Assembly: GCF_000526695.1 (NCBI RefSeq)
Contig: NZ_JAGO01000013.1
Coordinates: 248,001-312,000 of the forward strand
Length of the DNA stretch: 64,000 bases
DNA from: Carnimonas nigrificans ATCC BAA-78
GTDB lineage: Bacteria > Pseudomonadota > Gammaproteobacteria > Pseudomonadales > Halomonadaceae
Direction of reading: 5' to 3'
The notes beneath the pieces were generated by a model that saw nothing but the letters and a program-made list of their open reading frames with translations, ran no database searches and was not told the origin of the DNA. The position numbers and the translations under genes were made by a program. How positions within the stretch are numbered: position 1 is the first letter of the stretch; each line of letters begins with the position of its first letter. Shown here piece after piece: positions 42,495-53,072 of the stretch.

Positions 42495-42824
42495 ATGTAC
42501 ATTGCGATGAATCGTTTCAAGGTACGCCCCGAAGCGACGGAAACATTCGAAAAAATCTGGCTGGAACGCGATAGCCATTTGAAGGAGTTGCCGGGGTTTG
42601 TCGAATTCAACCTGCTGCGCGGCCCTGAACGCGACGATCATATGCTCTATTCCTCGCATACGATTTGGCGCTCCTACGATGACTTTATTGCCTGGACCCG
42701 CTCCGACGCCTTCCGCGCTGCGCACGCCAATGCCGGTAAGGTGGATCGCGAGGCGATCTATCTGGGGCCGCCCGAGTTTGAAGGCTTTGAATCCCTGCAA
42801 ACGGTGAAGGCTGATCACCACTAA
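42495..42824 (+). CDS. Antibiotic biosynthesis monooxygenase-domain protein
   Basis: A 109-aa dimeric ferredoxin-like protein of the ABM family, with MYIAMNRFKVRPEATETFEKIW and FVEFNLLRGPERD. This fold includes heme-degrading IsdG-type enzymes, quinol monooxygenases, and many unknowns. The spacing of Asn in NRFKV and the Trp (TIWRSYDDFIAW) is compatible with heme-degrading members (HmoA-type), but the catalytic assignment is not certain. The frame starts at 42471; ATG 42495 after AGGAGA is the better start. Confidence 0.75.
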   Translation: MYIAMNRFKVRPEATETFEKIWLERDSHLKELPGFVEFNLLRGPERDDHMLYSSHTIWRSYDDFIAWTRSDAFRAAHANAGKVDREAIYLGPPEFEGFESLQTVKADHH

Positions 42825-42917
42825 CCTATAACATTGATATGCCGCTGTAGATATCGCGCCCTTTTGCTTCCCATAGCGGAGCTGAGCAAGCGTTGATCAC
42901 AACGACGAGGACCAGCC

Positions 42918-43804
42918 ATGAGTTTTGGCGTAGATCATCCAGTAGTGGCGGTATCCGACCTGGGGGCCGCGCGCGCGCAGGCCAAAGCGCTCGGGTTTCT
43001 GGGGGCATTCACTATGTTCACCCCTGGGGCACTGAAAATGAATTGATCCTCTTCGGAGATACCTTCATTGAGCTGATTAGCATTACACGCCCAGCGCTGG
43101 CGGGCCTGGGTGATGCCAATGGCTTTCGCGTTGCGCGCTTGATCGAGGCGCGCATGAAGATGGGCGGCGGCGTAGCGATGGTGGCGCTGCACAGCAAAGA
43201 CATGGAGCACGACCACGCGCTGATTGAAGCGCAGGGATTTGCGCCCTGGTCGCCGATTACCTTCGAGTGGCAGGCGCGTAATGCGCAAGGGGAGCCATTT
43301 GATTCCGGCGTTATTCTCGATTTCCTCCACGATCCCAGGCAGCCCTTTCTCACCCAGTTCTTGTGTCAGCAGCTACGTCCTGATCTGTTGCGCCCCGACG
43401 GCCATTTTCCCGATCACCCTAATGGTGCTTCCCGCGTCTCGGCATTGTGGTACGTCAGCGATGATTGGGAGCGCGATATCCACTTCTTTCGCATCATTCA
43501 TGGCGAAGAGCGTATCAGTGCCGTGGAAGGCGGCTATCACATCGCCACCAGCAAGGCCGATATCTGGCTGGTGCCCCCTGAGCAGGCGAGTAGCAGGCTG
43601 CCATCCCTTGGCAGCGTAGCGGCCTTGCCTCCCCGCGTGGTTGCGATATCACTGGAAACCACGGACCTTGCTGCGGCCACCCGAGCGTGGCAACGCAACG
43701 GCATCCCTTTCGAGCAGGTCTCTCCACTCGCAGCAGAAGTGCCCGCGACAGTGCTGGGAAATACACTGCTACGGTTTGAACAGTGCGAAGAGTGTCTGTG
43801 GTAG
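42918..43804 (+). pseudogene. Frameshifted VOC/glyoxalase-like protein
   Basis: The protein starts at ATG 42918 as a glyoxalase-like domain (FGVDHPVVAVSDLGAARAQAKALGF) and reads on in that frame to a TGA at 43046-43048. The rest of the protein (GIHYVHPWGTENELILFGDTFIELI onward, to 43804) continues in the next frame, from about 43000. The switch is at a G/T-rich stretch around 42990-43010, which needs a -1 shift (one missing base). The joined product would be about 295 aa with two VOC-type domains. It is a real inactivated gene or an assembly error. The reading-frame 42893 start gives nonsense at the N-terminus. It lies with a PhzF-like gene downstream. Confidence 0.7.
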
Positions 43805-43848
43805 AGCGTTGGATGGGTAGCGTGATTTTCTGTTGTTGAGGCGTTTGT

Positions 43849-44691
43849 ATGGCTTATCAGATTCAGTATGTTGATGTATTCGGGAGTGAAGGTTTCTCTG
43901 GCAATGCGCTGGCGGTGGTGACGGCCGATGAGGCAATGAACACCGAGTGCATGCAGCGCATTGCCCGCTGGCTCAATCTCGCTGAAACAACATTTCTGCT
44001 GCCTCCCAGCGATCCTGAAGCGGATTATCAGGTGCGTATTTTTACGTGTGAGAGGGAGCTTCCTTTTGCGGGGCATCCTACCCTGGGGAGCTGCCAGGCC
44101 TGGCTGGCGTCTGGACATACGCCAAGAGAGCATGGCGTTATCATTCAGCAAAGCGCTATCGGCCTTGTCGCTATTCGCCAGATTTCCGACATGCTTTTCT
44201 TTGCAGCGCCGCCGTTATTGCGCTCGGGCGCGCCAAGTGAAGAAGAGCGTCAAACAGCCGCTGACTTTCTCGATATTCCTGCTGACAGCATTGTTGAATC
44301 TCAATGGGTAGATAACGGACCTGGTTGGCTGGGGATTCGCTTGCGCTCCGCCGAGGCGGTGCTGTCGCTTACTCCCAAAGCGGGCTGGGAGACGCCGATC
44401 AAGATTGGTGTTTTTGGCCCTTATCCGCCAGATTCTCCAGCTGCTTTCGAAGTGCGGGCCTTTATCAAGGAAAAGAGCGGCGGCGTGATGGAAGATCCTG
44501 TGACGGGGAGTCTGAATGCGTCGCTAGGGCAGTGGATATTTTCAGCGGGAATGGCGAGTCATGACTATATCGCTACCCAGGGAGCTGCGCTGGGCAGGAA
44601 GGGGCGCATTGTGGTTCAACAGGATGATGCGGGGCAGGTGTGGGTAGGGGGCACGTCGCGGCTGCATATTGGCGGTACGCTAACGCTTTGA
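43849..44691 (+). CDS. PhzF family isomerase/epimerase-like protein
   Basis: A 280-aa protein of the PhzF fold (two diaminopimelate epimerase-like halves). Motifs: FSGNALAVVT near the N-terminus, LNLAETTFLLPPSDPEADY (catalytic Glu region), RIFTCERELPFAGHPTLGSC, and the C-terminal VMEDPVTGSLNASLGQW. PhzF itself isomerises a phenazine precursor; most family members act on unknown substrates. No phenazine genes are present, so that name must not be transferred. Starts 44 bases after the VOC gene; likely cotranscribed. Confidence 0.85.
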   Translation: MAYQIQYVDVFGSEGFSGNALAVVTADEAMNTECMQRIARWLNLAETTFLLPPSDPEADYQVRIFTCERELPFAGHPTLGSCQAWLASGHTPREHGVIIQQSAIGLVAIRQISDMLFFAAPPLLRSGAPSEEERQTAADFLDIPADSIVESQWVDNGPGWLGIRLRSAEAVLSLTPKAGWETPIKIGVFGPYPPDSPAAFEVRAFIKEKSGGVMEDPVTGSLNASLGQWIFSAGMASHDYIATQGAALGRKGRIVVQQDDAGQVWVGGTSRLHIGGTLTL

Positions 44692-44769
44692 GCGAATAGG
44701 CCAATTAAACAGAGCACTTTTCCGTGATGCCATGAAGGGGGCTGCCAACGGCTGAAATTCCCCCGACAC

Positions 44770-46857
44770 CTACACCACGGCGTATTGATTGGCTTCTTCC
44801 CCTAACCATCTGCGAATCAGGGGCGCGGCGTGTTCCGGCTGCTGCTGCATGAGCATTGCGCTGAGGCGGTGAACCGGATCAAGAAGATCACGATCACGGG
44901 TGAGGTCGGCGATCTTCATGCCGAGCAGGCCGGTCTGGCGTGTGCCGAGCACTTCACCGGGGCCGCGCAGTTCGAGATCCTTTTCCGCAATCTTGAAGCC
45001 GTCATTGGTATCGCGCATCACGCTGAGGCGAGCGCGGGAGCTGTCAGACAGCGGTGGATGATAGAGCAATACGCAGAAGCTCTCGGTGCTGCCGCGCCCA
45101 ACGCGCCCGCGTAGCTGGTGAAGCTGGGCCAGGCCAAGGCGTTCGGGGTTTTCGATAATCATGAGGCTAGCATTGGGTACGTCCACGCCCACTTCGATCA
45201 CCGTGGTGGCCACCAGCAGATCAATATCGCCCTGCTTGAAGGCGGCCATAACGTCGCTCTTCTCTTTTGCCTTCATGCGCCCATGTACCAGCCCGACCGT
45301 AAAGTCAGGCAGTGCTTCAACCAGCGCGGCGTGGGTAGCTTCTGCGGCCTGGCTCTCCAGTGCTTCCGACTCTTCGATCAGGGTACATACCCAATAAGCC
45401 TGCCGCCCTGAAATGCACGCGTGGTAAATGCGCTCCACCACTTCGGCGCGGCGGCCATCGGCAATAGCCACCGTTTTAATCGGAGTACGGCCAGGCGGCA
45501 GCTCATTGATGACGGAGAGATCAAGGTCGGCGTAGGCGCTCATCGCGAGGGTGCGGGGAATCGGCGTGGCGGTCATGACCAGTTGGTGGGGCGTCATACC
45601 GGCGGCTTCACCCTTTTCACGCAGGGCCAGACGCTGGTGCACGCCAAAGCGGTGCTGTTCATCGACAATCGCGAGCGCCAGCCGGTGAAAGTGGACATCC
45701 TGCTGAAACAGCGCGTGGGTGCCCACCACGACTTGAGCGCGACCATCGGCAATAGCGGCCTTGGCATCAAGCCGCTGTTTGCCCTTCAGCTTGCCCGCTA
45801 ACCAGGCCACCTCAATGCCCAGCGGCTCGAACCAGGCACGGAAGCTGCGGAAATGTTGCTCGGCCAGCAACTCGGTTGGGGCCATAACGGCGGCCTGATA
45901 GCCTTGCGCGGTGGCACGCAGCGCGGCAGCTGCCGCTACTACCGTCTTGCCTGAGCCGACATCGCCCTGCACCAGTCGCAGCATCGGCACATTGCGTTCT
46001 ATATCGCGATCAATCTCCGCCAGCACACGGCGCTGGGCAGTGGTGAGGGAGAAGGGCAGCGCGGTAAGAAAGCGCGCCTGGAGCGCATCGCCGCCGCGCA
46101 GCATGGGGGCACCATCCTGCTGAATACGCGCCCGCACTTCCCTGAGACTTAGCTGATGCGCCAGCAGTTCCTCGAAGGCCAGGCGACGCTGAGCGGGGTG
46201 CGTACCGGCGGCGAGCTGCTCCACCGCTGCATCGGCGGCGGGGTGATGCAGCTCGCGTATCGCATCATGGAGGTGAATCAGTTGAAACTGCTGGCGCAAG
46301 GCGTCGCTCAAAAGCTCGGGCAACGCGCTGGAATCGGCATCAAAGCGCTTGAAGGCTTGCTCGATCAGCCCGCGCAAGCGTAGCTGAGTAATGCCTTCCG
46401 TGGTGGGGTAGATGGGGGTAAGGCGATCTTCGACAGGATCGGTATCGCCCTCGCCACTGAGCAAGCGGTATTCGGGATGATATATCTCAAGGCCGGTGCT
46501 GCCGGTGCGGGCTTCGCCAAACAGACGAATACGCTTGCCGCGGGAAAACTGATTCAACTGGGCGGGTGCAAAATGGTAGAAGCGTAGCGAGAGAATACCG
46601 CTGCCGTCCTTGACGCGAACCAGCAGGCTGCGGCGGCGCCCCTGAATAATATCGGCAGCCGTGATTTCGCCATCGACTACTGCCTCCTGGCCCGCGCGTA
46701 GCTCGCCAATCGGCGTAATGCGGGTGCGATCCTGATAGCGCAGCGGCAGATGAAACAGCAGATCGGCAATTGAGCTAAGCCCCAGGCGCGCCAGTTTAGC
46801 GGCCATGGCATCACCCACCCCCGCCAGTGCCGTGACCGCCTCATTCAACGCGTTCAT
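44770..46857 (-). CDS. recG: ATP-dependent DNA helicase RecG
   Basis: A 695-aa helicase that regresses stalled replication forks and processes Holliday junctions (E. coli 693). An N-terminal OB-fold wedge domain is followed by Walker A GDVGSGKT, motif II DEQHRFGV (DExH), motif III TATPIPRTLAMSAYADLD, and the C-terminal TRG block (GRVGRGSTESFCVLLY). It is convergent with the PhzF-like gene and lies next to oxyR, as in Pseudomonas. The 51-base gap to oxyR on the same strand allows cotranscription. Confidence 0.96.
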   Translation of the reverse strand: MNALNEAVTALAGVGDAMAAKLARLGLSSIADLLFHLPLRYQDRTRITPIGELRAGQEAVVDGEITAADIIQGRRRSLLVRVKDGSGILSLRFYHFAPAQLNQFSRGKRIRLFGEARTGSTGLEIYHPEYRLLSGEGDTDPVEDRLTPIYPTTEGITQLRLRGLIEQAFKRFDADSSALPELLSDALRQQFQLIHLHDAIRELHHPAADAAVEQLAAGTHPAQRRLAFEELLAHQLSLREVRARIQQDGAPMLRGGDALQARFLTALPFSLTTAQRRVLAEIDRDIERNVPMLRLVQGDVGSGKTVVAAAAALRATAQGYQAAVMAPTELLAEQHFRSFRAWFEPLGIEVAWLAGKLKGKQRLDAKAAIADGRAQVVVGTHALFQQDVHFHRLALAIVDEQHRFGVHQRLALREKGEAAGMTPHQLVMTATPIPRTLAMSAYADLDLSVINELPPGRTPIKTVAIADGRRAEVVERIYHACISGRQAYWVCTLIEESEALESQAAEATHAALVEALPDFTVGLVHGRMKAKEKSDVMAAFKQGDIDLLVATTVIEVGVDVPNASLMIIENPERLGLAQLHQLRGRVGRGSTESFCVLLYHPPLSDSSRARLSVMRDTNDGFKIAEKDLELRGPGEVLGTRQTGLLGMKIADLTRDRDLLDPVHRLSAMLMQQQPEHAAPLIRRWLGEEANQYAVV

Positions 46858-46908
46858 GGGTATCCCTTGCGAGGTTAGCGTGATTCATCAATGACTGCGC
46901 TTTCTGGC

Positions 46909-47859
46909 TTAGACCGAGCTATCGGAAGTTGCCGTGGCCGGCTCTTGAGGCTTGATGTGCAGCTGATTGGGATCAATGGCGTTGGTGAGCGCATCAATGG
47001 CCTTGGGCCGCGGGAAGCTGGCGCGCCACGCAATGGCGACGGAGCGCGAGGGTTGCGGTCCGCTGAATGGGCGGGTTTCGAGCATGCCATCTTCATAGTG
47101 ACGAATGCCGGTCGCCGAGCGTGGTAGTACGGTGATGCCCAGCCCAGAGGCGACCATATGACGAATGGTTTCCAGTGAACCGCCTTCGGCGACCAGGCCC
47201 CCTACCGGTGAGTTGATCTGCTGGCTCAGTGCGGGGCAGGTTTCCAGTATCTGATCGCGGAAACAGTGACCTTCGCCCAGCAGCAGCAGGCGCTCTTCCA
47301 GCAGCCAGTCGCGCTCGATCTCTTTTTCCTTCAACCACTTGTGCCCCTTGGGAAGCAGCACTTCAAACGGCTCTTCGTAGATAACCTTGGTCAGCACATC
47401 AGGCTCAGTGAAGGGCAGCGCCACGATAATCACGTCAAGCTCACCAGAGCGCAGCTTGCGACGCAGTGCTCCGGTAAAGTTTTCTTCGATATACAGCGGC
47501 ATTTGCGGTGCCGAATCGGTCAGCGCAGGAACCAGATGCGGGAAGAGATAGGGGCCAATGGTGTAGATGGCGCCCACACGCAGCGGGCTGGAGAGCTGAT
47601 CCTTGCCTTCGTTGGCAAGCTCCTTGATGACGTTGGCCTGTTCGAGCACACGGGAAGCCTGGGCGATAATCCGCGTGCCCATCGGCGTGACCTGCACGGT
47701 GGATTTGCTGCGTTCGAACAGAGCGATACCCAGCTCTTCTTCCAGCTTTTTCACGGCAACGGATAGCGTTGGCTGGGAGACAAAGCAACGTTCGGCAGCG
47801 CGACCAAAATGGCGCTCCTGGGAAAGCGTTACGATGTAGCGAAGCTCAGTTAACGTCAT
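46909..47859 (-). CDS. oxyR: Hydrogen peroxide-sensing regulator OxyR
   Basis: A LysR-type regulator of 316 aa. The winged helix-turn-helix (LRYIVTLSQERHFGRAAERCFVSQPTLSVAVKKLE) is followed by the redox domain. With the second ATG (47859) as start, the redox cysteines sit at exactly 199 and 208 (GEGHCFRDQ and LETCPAL), the E. coli numbering; starting at 47862 shifts them by one. Peroxide forms a Cys199-Cys208 disulfide that activates catalase and peroxiredoxin genes. It precedes recG on the same strand. Confidence 0.95.
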   Translation of the reverse strand: MTLTELRYIVTLSQERHFGRAAERCFVSQPTLSVAVKKLEEELGIALFERSKSTVQVTPMGTRIIAQASRVLEQANVIKELANEGKDQLSSPLRVGAIYTIGPYLFPHLVPALTDSAPQMPLYIEENFTGALRRKLRSGELDVIIVALPFTEPDVLTKVIYEEPFEVLLPKGHKWLKEKEIERDWLLEERLLLLGEGHCFRDQILETCPALSQQINSPVGGLVAEGGSLETIRHMVASGLGITVLPRSATGIRHYEDGMLETRPFSGPQPSRSVAIAWRASFPRPKAIDALTNAIDPNQLHIKPQEPATATSDSSV

Positions 47860-48048
47860 CAATCTCTTCCTTTAATTGCTGCCGTGCGGTACTAGCCCTT
47901 CAAATACCACCCGCAAGGGCGGGTTTGCTGAAGCCAGCGTAGCCAAGCGATATCCCGGGTCGGGAACAGGATGCAAGAGGCAGTTGCATGGTACACACTC
48001 TGTGATTAACAGCGTCTCTTATCATTCTGTTTGCTAGGGAGAAACCCG

Positions 48049-48903
48049 ATGGCAACCACCACCATTCTGATTGTCGGCTGCGGTGACGTAGGCAGTGCGC
48101 TCGGCTTGCAGCTAAAAGCGCAAGGCTACCGGATTATCGGTGCGCGCCGCACTCCCCATAGTGTGCCCACTTCCCTTGAGGAGGTACACCTCGACGTTAG
48201 CGATAAAGCGTCAGTGGCTGCACTGCCCGATGCCGACGTCCTAGTATACGCTATCAGTGCGGACAAATTCGAAGAAAACGCCTATCAAAGTGCATATTCG
48301 CAAGGTTTGGATAATGTGTTGAGTGAATTTGAACAGCGCCCTCGGCCCCCTGAACAGGCGCTGTTTGTGTCATCGACATCCGTGTATGCCCAGTCGCAGG
48401 GGGAGACTATCAATGAGAATAGCCCTGCCCAGCCCCACCGTTTTTCCGGTCAGATCATGTGTCAGGCAGAACAGCGGCTGCTGAATAGCCCTCTGGCGGG
48501 GTCGGTCGTGCGGCTCTCCGGTATCTATGGGCCGGGGCGGGAGCGGTTAATCAATCAGGTGCGCGATGGATATAAGGTGGCACAGCACCCTGCCGTCTTC
48601 ACTAACCGTATTCATCGTGATGATGCCGCTGGCGTGCTGGCCTTTCTTATCGAACAGCATCAGCGCGGTGCCACCCTGCACGAGATCTATCTCGCCTCTG
48701 ATGATGAACCGGCTGCACTCTTCGATGTCATGGCCTGGCTTGCCGAGCGCCTTAAGGTGACACCTTCCCGCGAACTCGATGCCTCTGCCCGGCGGCGTTC
48801 CAACAAGCGCTGTTCGAACGCGCGGCTTAAGGCGCAGGGCTACCGTTTTCTTTACCCCAGTTTCAGGGAAGGCTACGGCGCTCTGTTGGAGCCGCCTGAA
48901 TGA
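48049..48903 (+). CDS. NAD-dependent epimerase/dehydratase family protein (YeeZ-like)
   Basis: A 284-aa atypical short-chain dehydrogenase. N-terminal dinucleotide motif GCGDVGSALG, the S and Y region FVSSTSVYAQSQGE (Y of the YxxxK is displaced), RLSGIYGPGRERLI, and a C-terminal KRCSNARLKAQGYRFLYPSFREGYGALL that is typical of the YeeZ-type subgroup. The substrate is unknown. The frame opens at 48031, but GGGAGA before ATG 48049 favours this start. Its last bases run toward a strong hairpin. Confidence 0.82.
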   Translation: MATTTILIVGCGDVGSALGLQLKAQGYRIIGARRTPHSVPTSLEEVHLDVSDKASVAALPDADVLVYAISADKFEENAYQSAYSQGLDNVLSEFEQRPRPPEQALFVSSTSVYAQSQGETINENSPAQPHRFSGQIMCQAEQRLLNSPLAGSVVRLSGIYGPGRERLINQVRDGYKVAQHPAVFTNRIHRDDAAGVLAFLIEQHQRGATLHEIYLASDDEPAALFDVMAWLAERLKVTPSRELDASARRRSNKRCSNARLKAQGYRFLYPSFREGYGALLEPPE

Positions 48904-48974
48904 GATAAACAGGTATGAATTTGGCGGGCACTCGCTTAGCGCTGATCGGTTGGAATAGGCAGCCGAAAACAGCG

Positions 48975-49006
48975 ACACCCTGCGAAAGCGTGCCTTCGCA
49001 GGGTGT
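48975..49006. terminator. Strong terminator between the epimerase-like gene and ridA
   Basis: A perfect 12-bp stem (ACACCCTGCGAA with TTCGCAGGGTGT), loop of 8. It lies between two converging genes. Short T-run on the plus side (CTTGTG). Confidence 0.7.
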
Positions 49007-49083
49007 CTTGTGAAGCGACTTGTCTCACCGGAGCTGCCCATCTCGATCGCCTCGGGGGAGGAGTGGGCAGTGCAAGCGATGAA

Positions 49084-49473
49084 TTAATCGCCGATAACCA
49101 GCACACCTTCCGCTTCAACCTGAGCGCCTTTCGGCAGTGCTGAAATGCCTACTGCGGCACGGGCAGGGAAGGGGGCAGAGAAGAACTCTTCCATCACCTT
49201 GTTGACCTGCGCGAAATTGCCAAGATCGGTCATGTAGATGTTGAGCTTCACAATCTCGCCCAGAGAACCGCCGGCTGCCTTGCAGACAGTTTCCAGATTG
49301 GTAAATACCTGACGCGCCTGAGCTTCAATATTGCCCTCTACCAGCTCCATGGTGGCAGGGTCGAGCGGAATCTGGCCGGAGAGATAGATGGTGTTGCCTG
49401 CCTTGACGGCCTGTGAATAAGGGCCAATGGCGGCGGGGGCATCGTCGGTTTGAATGACAGCGCGGTTGCTCAT
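49084..49473 (-). CDS. ridA: Reactive intermediate/imine deaminase RidA
   Basis: A 129-aa trimer-forming YjgF/Rid protein that hydrolyses enamines and imines made by pyridoxal-phosphate dehydratases. Family signatures: [23 protein letters not shown], and the C-terminal [23 protein letters not shown] with the active-site Arg. It lies downstream of spoT on the same strand, the same order as in Pseudomonas and many gammaproteobacteria. Confidence 0.95.
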   Translation of the reverse strand: MSNRAVIQTDDAPAAIGPYSQAVKAGNTIYLSGQIPLDPATMELVEGNIEAQARQVFTNLETVCKAAGGSLGEIVKLNIYMTDLGNFAQVNKVMEEFFSAPFPARAAVGISALPKGAQVEAEGVLVIGD

Positions 49474-49554
49474 GGGGAATCCTGAATATCGGTGATTGTT
49501 TAAGCACTGATTTCATCATATTTGGCCGAGGGTGTCTTTACCTGCATGACGCCC

Positions 49555-49592
49555 TGACCGAAGGAGCACTGTCGCGTGCTTCCGTTCGGTCA
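49555..49592. terminator. Hairpin between spoT and ridA
   Basis: TGACCGAA (49555-49562) with TTCGGTCA (49585-49592) and an inner GGAGCAC/GTGCTTCC pair. No T-run, so it may be a stabiliser or an attenuating structure rather than a terminator. Confidence 0.4.
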
Positions 49593-49648
49593 TGCGGAAG
49601 GAAGGGGATGTGATACGAGTGGGGCTAGCAGCAGGCTTCGGCGGTTAT

Positions 49649-51772
49649 CTACCCGGCAATGACGCGGCGCATGCTCTCAAGCTGAGGCAGATTACGCATG
49701 CGTTTCATGATGCGTGCCAGGTGAATGCGATCCCGAACATCAATCACCAGCGTGATAATCGTGAGGTGGCTGTCGTTCTCTTCGGTATCAATGCACTCAA
49801 TATCGGCACCAGCATCGTCGATCAGGGCGGCAATCTGGGCGATCAGGCGCGCGCTGGTCTTGATTTCAAGGCGTAGCGACGAGGGGAGCGAGATGCTTGG
49901 ATCATCAGGCCAGTCGATATCAACGCTCTGTTCACCCCGGGCCAGCAGCCCAACCGCGTTGGCACATTCGCCACGGTGAATCACGATACCATCGCTATGC
50001 GTCAGATGGCCGACAATGCTGTCGCCCGGCAGCGGGAAGCAGCAGCGGGCAAAGCGGAGGCTGTTATTGCTCATGTCGATAGTGAGCGGCTGGAGCCTGG
50101 GCAGCGGTGCAAGATCGCCACCGCTGTCGGTTTGCACCAGGCGTCTGGCAATGCTGTAGGCCGTTTTGGACCCCGAGCCAATGGCGTGAAACAGATCATC
50201 GGTAGTGTCGAGATTTTCATCGTGCAGCAGCGCTTCCATTGCACCGGGGGCAAGCTGCTCAATGGTCATGTCAAACACGCCCAGCGATTTGCCTAGCAAC
50301 CGCCGGCCAAAACCCACCGAGTCGCTGTGCTGCTGGTGCTTGAGGACATGTCGAATGGCGGAGCGCGCCCTGGCCGTCGCCACGAAGCTCAGCCAATTGC
50401 GGTTGGGCGTGGCGCCAGGTGCCGTGATGACTTCAACCGTCTGCCCGCTGCTCAAGGGCATCGACAGTGAGGCAAGATGGCGATTGACGCGACAGGCAAT
50501 ACAGCTATTACCGATATCAGTATGAACCGCGTAGGCAAAATCGACCGCCGTCGCATTGCGCGGCAGCTCCATGATTTCACCTTTGGGGGTGAACACGTAG
50601 ATATCGTCGGGGAAAAGATCGTTTTTTACGTGTTCGAAAAATTCGAGTGAACTGCCGGCCTGACGCTGCATCTCCAGCAGGCCCTGTACCCATTCACGAG
50701 CGCGCTTGTGGCTACCGGAAACGTCGTTTTGCTCAGTCTGTCCGGCCTTGTAAAGCCAGTGAGCGGCAATTCCGTTGTTGGCCATGGCCTCCATGGCGCG
50801 CGTGCGAATCTGCACCTCGATCGGATAGCCATCTACGCCAAACAGCGTGGTATGCAGGCTCTGATAGCCGTTCGATTTGGGGATCGCAATGTAATCCTTG
50901 AAGCGCCCCGGCACCGGCTTATATAGCTGATGCACTTTGCCCAGAATGCGGTAGCAGTCGTCCACGCGGTCGGTGATGATGCGAAAGCCAAAGACATCCA
51001 TCAAATCATTGAAGGATTTGTGCTGGTTGCGCATTTTGCGATAGATCGACAGCAGGTGCTTTTGGCGGCCTGTCAGCGTGCCCGATAGCCCCGCATTATC
51101 GAGGGTTTCCTGCAAATTGTTCTGAATTTGGCGCACCAGCGAGCGGCGATTGCCACGGGCATGGGCAACCGCTGAGCGAATACGCTCCGCACGCATGGGG
51201 TGAATGGCCTGAAATGCCAGATCTTCCAGCTCGATCCGAATGGTGTTGATACCCAAACGGTTCGCGATGCGGGCATAGATATCAAGCGTTTCACGTGCGA
51301 TGCGGCGTTTCTTGTCAGGCCGCAGGGAACCCAACGTGCGCATGTTATGCAGGCGGTCAGCGAGCTTGACGATAATCACGCGAATATCGCGTGACATGGC
51401 CAGTACCATCTTTTGCAGGTTATCCGCCTGCGCCACGGCCTTGTCTTCGTAGGCTATCTTGGCAAGCTTGGATACGCCATCGACCAGGTTGGCAACTTCA
51501 GCGCCAAACTGCTCTTCGAGAGCTTCACGGGTAACGGCGGTATCTTCGATAACATCATGCAGCATGGCCGCCATCAGGCTTTGCGGATCCATGTGCATAT
51601 TGGCAAGAATATGCGTGACGGCGAGAGGGTGGGTAACGTATGGCTCGCCCGAACGCCGACGCTGGCCATCATGGGCCTGCTCGGCGTAATAGTAGGCGCG
51701 CCTTACCTGACGGATCTCATCCTTGGAAAGGTAGCCGTCGAGGCGATCGGCAAGATCATCTATCGCGAACAT
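49649..51772 (-). CDS. spoT: Bifunctional (p)ppGpp synthase/hydrolase SpoT
   Basis: A 707-aa stringent-response enzyme (E. coli 702). The hydrolase HD domain has His72-Asp73 in LHDVIEDTAV; the synthetase domain has RFKDYIAIPKSNGYQSLHTTLF; TGS (VFTPKGEIMELPRNATAVDFAYAVHTDIG) and ACT domains follow. Hydrolase residues are intact, so it should make and break (p)ppGpp. It lies 33 bases after rpoZ, in the order gmk-rpoZ-spoT. Confidence 0.97.
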   Translation of the reverse strand: MFAIDDLADRLDGYLSKDEIRQVRRAYYYAEQAHDGQRRRSGEPYVTHPLAVTHILANMHMDPQSLMAAMLHDVIEDTAVTREALEEQFGAEVANLVDGVSKLAKIAYEDKAVAQADNLQKMVLAMSRDIRVIIVKLADRLHNMRTLGSLRPDKKRRIARETLDIYARIANRLGINTIRIELEDLAFQAIHPMRAERIRSAVAHARGNRRSLVRQIQNNLQETLDNAGLSGTLTGRQKHLLSIYRKMRNQHKSFNDLMDVFGFRIITDRVDDCYRILGKVHQLYKPVPGRFKDYIAIPKSNGYQSLHTTLFGVDGYPIEVQIRTRAMEAMANNGIAAHWLYKAGQTEQNDVSGSHKRAREWVQGLLEMQRQAGSSLEFFEHVKNDLFPDDIYVFTPKGEIMELPRNATAVDFAYAVHTDIGNSCIACRVNRHLASLSMPLSSGQTVEVITAPGATPNRNWLSFVATARARSAIRHVLKHQQHSDSVGFGRRLLGKSLGVFDMTIEQLAPGAMEALLHDENLDTTDDLFHAIGSGSKTAYSIARRLVQTDSGGDLAPLPRLQPLTIDMSNNSLRFARCCFPLPGDSIVGHLTHSDGIVIHRGECANAVGLLARGEQSVDIDWPDDPSISLPSSLRLEIKTSARLIAQIAALIDDAGADIECIDTEENDSHLTIITLVIDVRDRIHLARIMKRMRNLPQLESMRRVIAG

Positions 51773-51805
51773 GTAGTGCGCTGTAGTTGTGATTCGGTTA
51801 AACGA

Positions 51806-52072
51806 TCACGCGTCAAATTCGGGCTGTGGCTCGGGGCGAACGCGCGGTGCTGGTGCTTCCACTGGCTCGTCCAGAATCGACTTGTCTACCTGACCGGCGG
51901 CAATTTCACGCAGGGCCATAACGGTAGGCTTGTCGTTTTCCCACGCCAGTTCAGGAGTGCGAGAGCCGCGGGCCAGCTGACGGGAGCGACGGCTGGCAAT
52001 CAGTACCAGCTGGAAGCGATTATCGACATTTTCGAGGCAGTCTTCGACAGTAACGCGCGCCATAATTATCAC
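51806..52072 (-). CDS. rpoZ: RNA polymerase omega subunit
   Basis: An 88-aa subunit that stabilises the beta' subunit and takes part in the ppGpp response. The N-terminus [32 protein letters not shown] is the omega signature, followed by [15 protein letters not shown]. It sits between gmk and spoT in the usual operon. Confidence 0.97.
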   Translation of the reverse strand: MIIMARVTVEDCLENVDNRFQLVLIASRRSRQLARGSRTPELAWENDKPTVMALREIAAGQVDKSILDEPVEAPAPRVRPEPQPEFDA

Positions 52073-52169
52073 CTGTTGTGGTGTGAAATAGATAAAGGCA
52101 GCAGGAGCAGTACCCCTTGATTGCCTTTACTTTAAGCGATTCTTCGCGAGAAGAAAAAGGGCAGGGAGT

Positions 52170-52955
<786 letters not shown>

Positions 52956-53072
52956 TCAAGGCCAGGCGCATCAAGCGGTTGCAGTGATTCAATGGTCGGT
53001 GCAATGATCGTTCGGTGGGCGCGACAGCCCATGGTCACGTAATCATGAATCACTATAAGAGGCGGGGCAGGC

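Noticed and set aside
42985-43010. Programmed -1 frameshift in the VOC gene
   Set aside because: No slippery heptamer in the correct phase; decay or assembly error is more likely.
47909-47924. Hairpin ACCCGC/GCGGGT between divergent oxyR and the epimerase-like gene
   Set aside because: It lies upstream of both genes, where a terminator is not expected, and it is only 6 bp.
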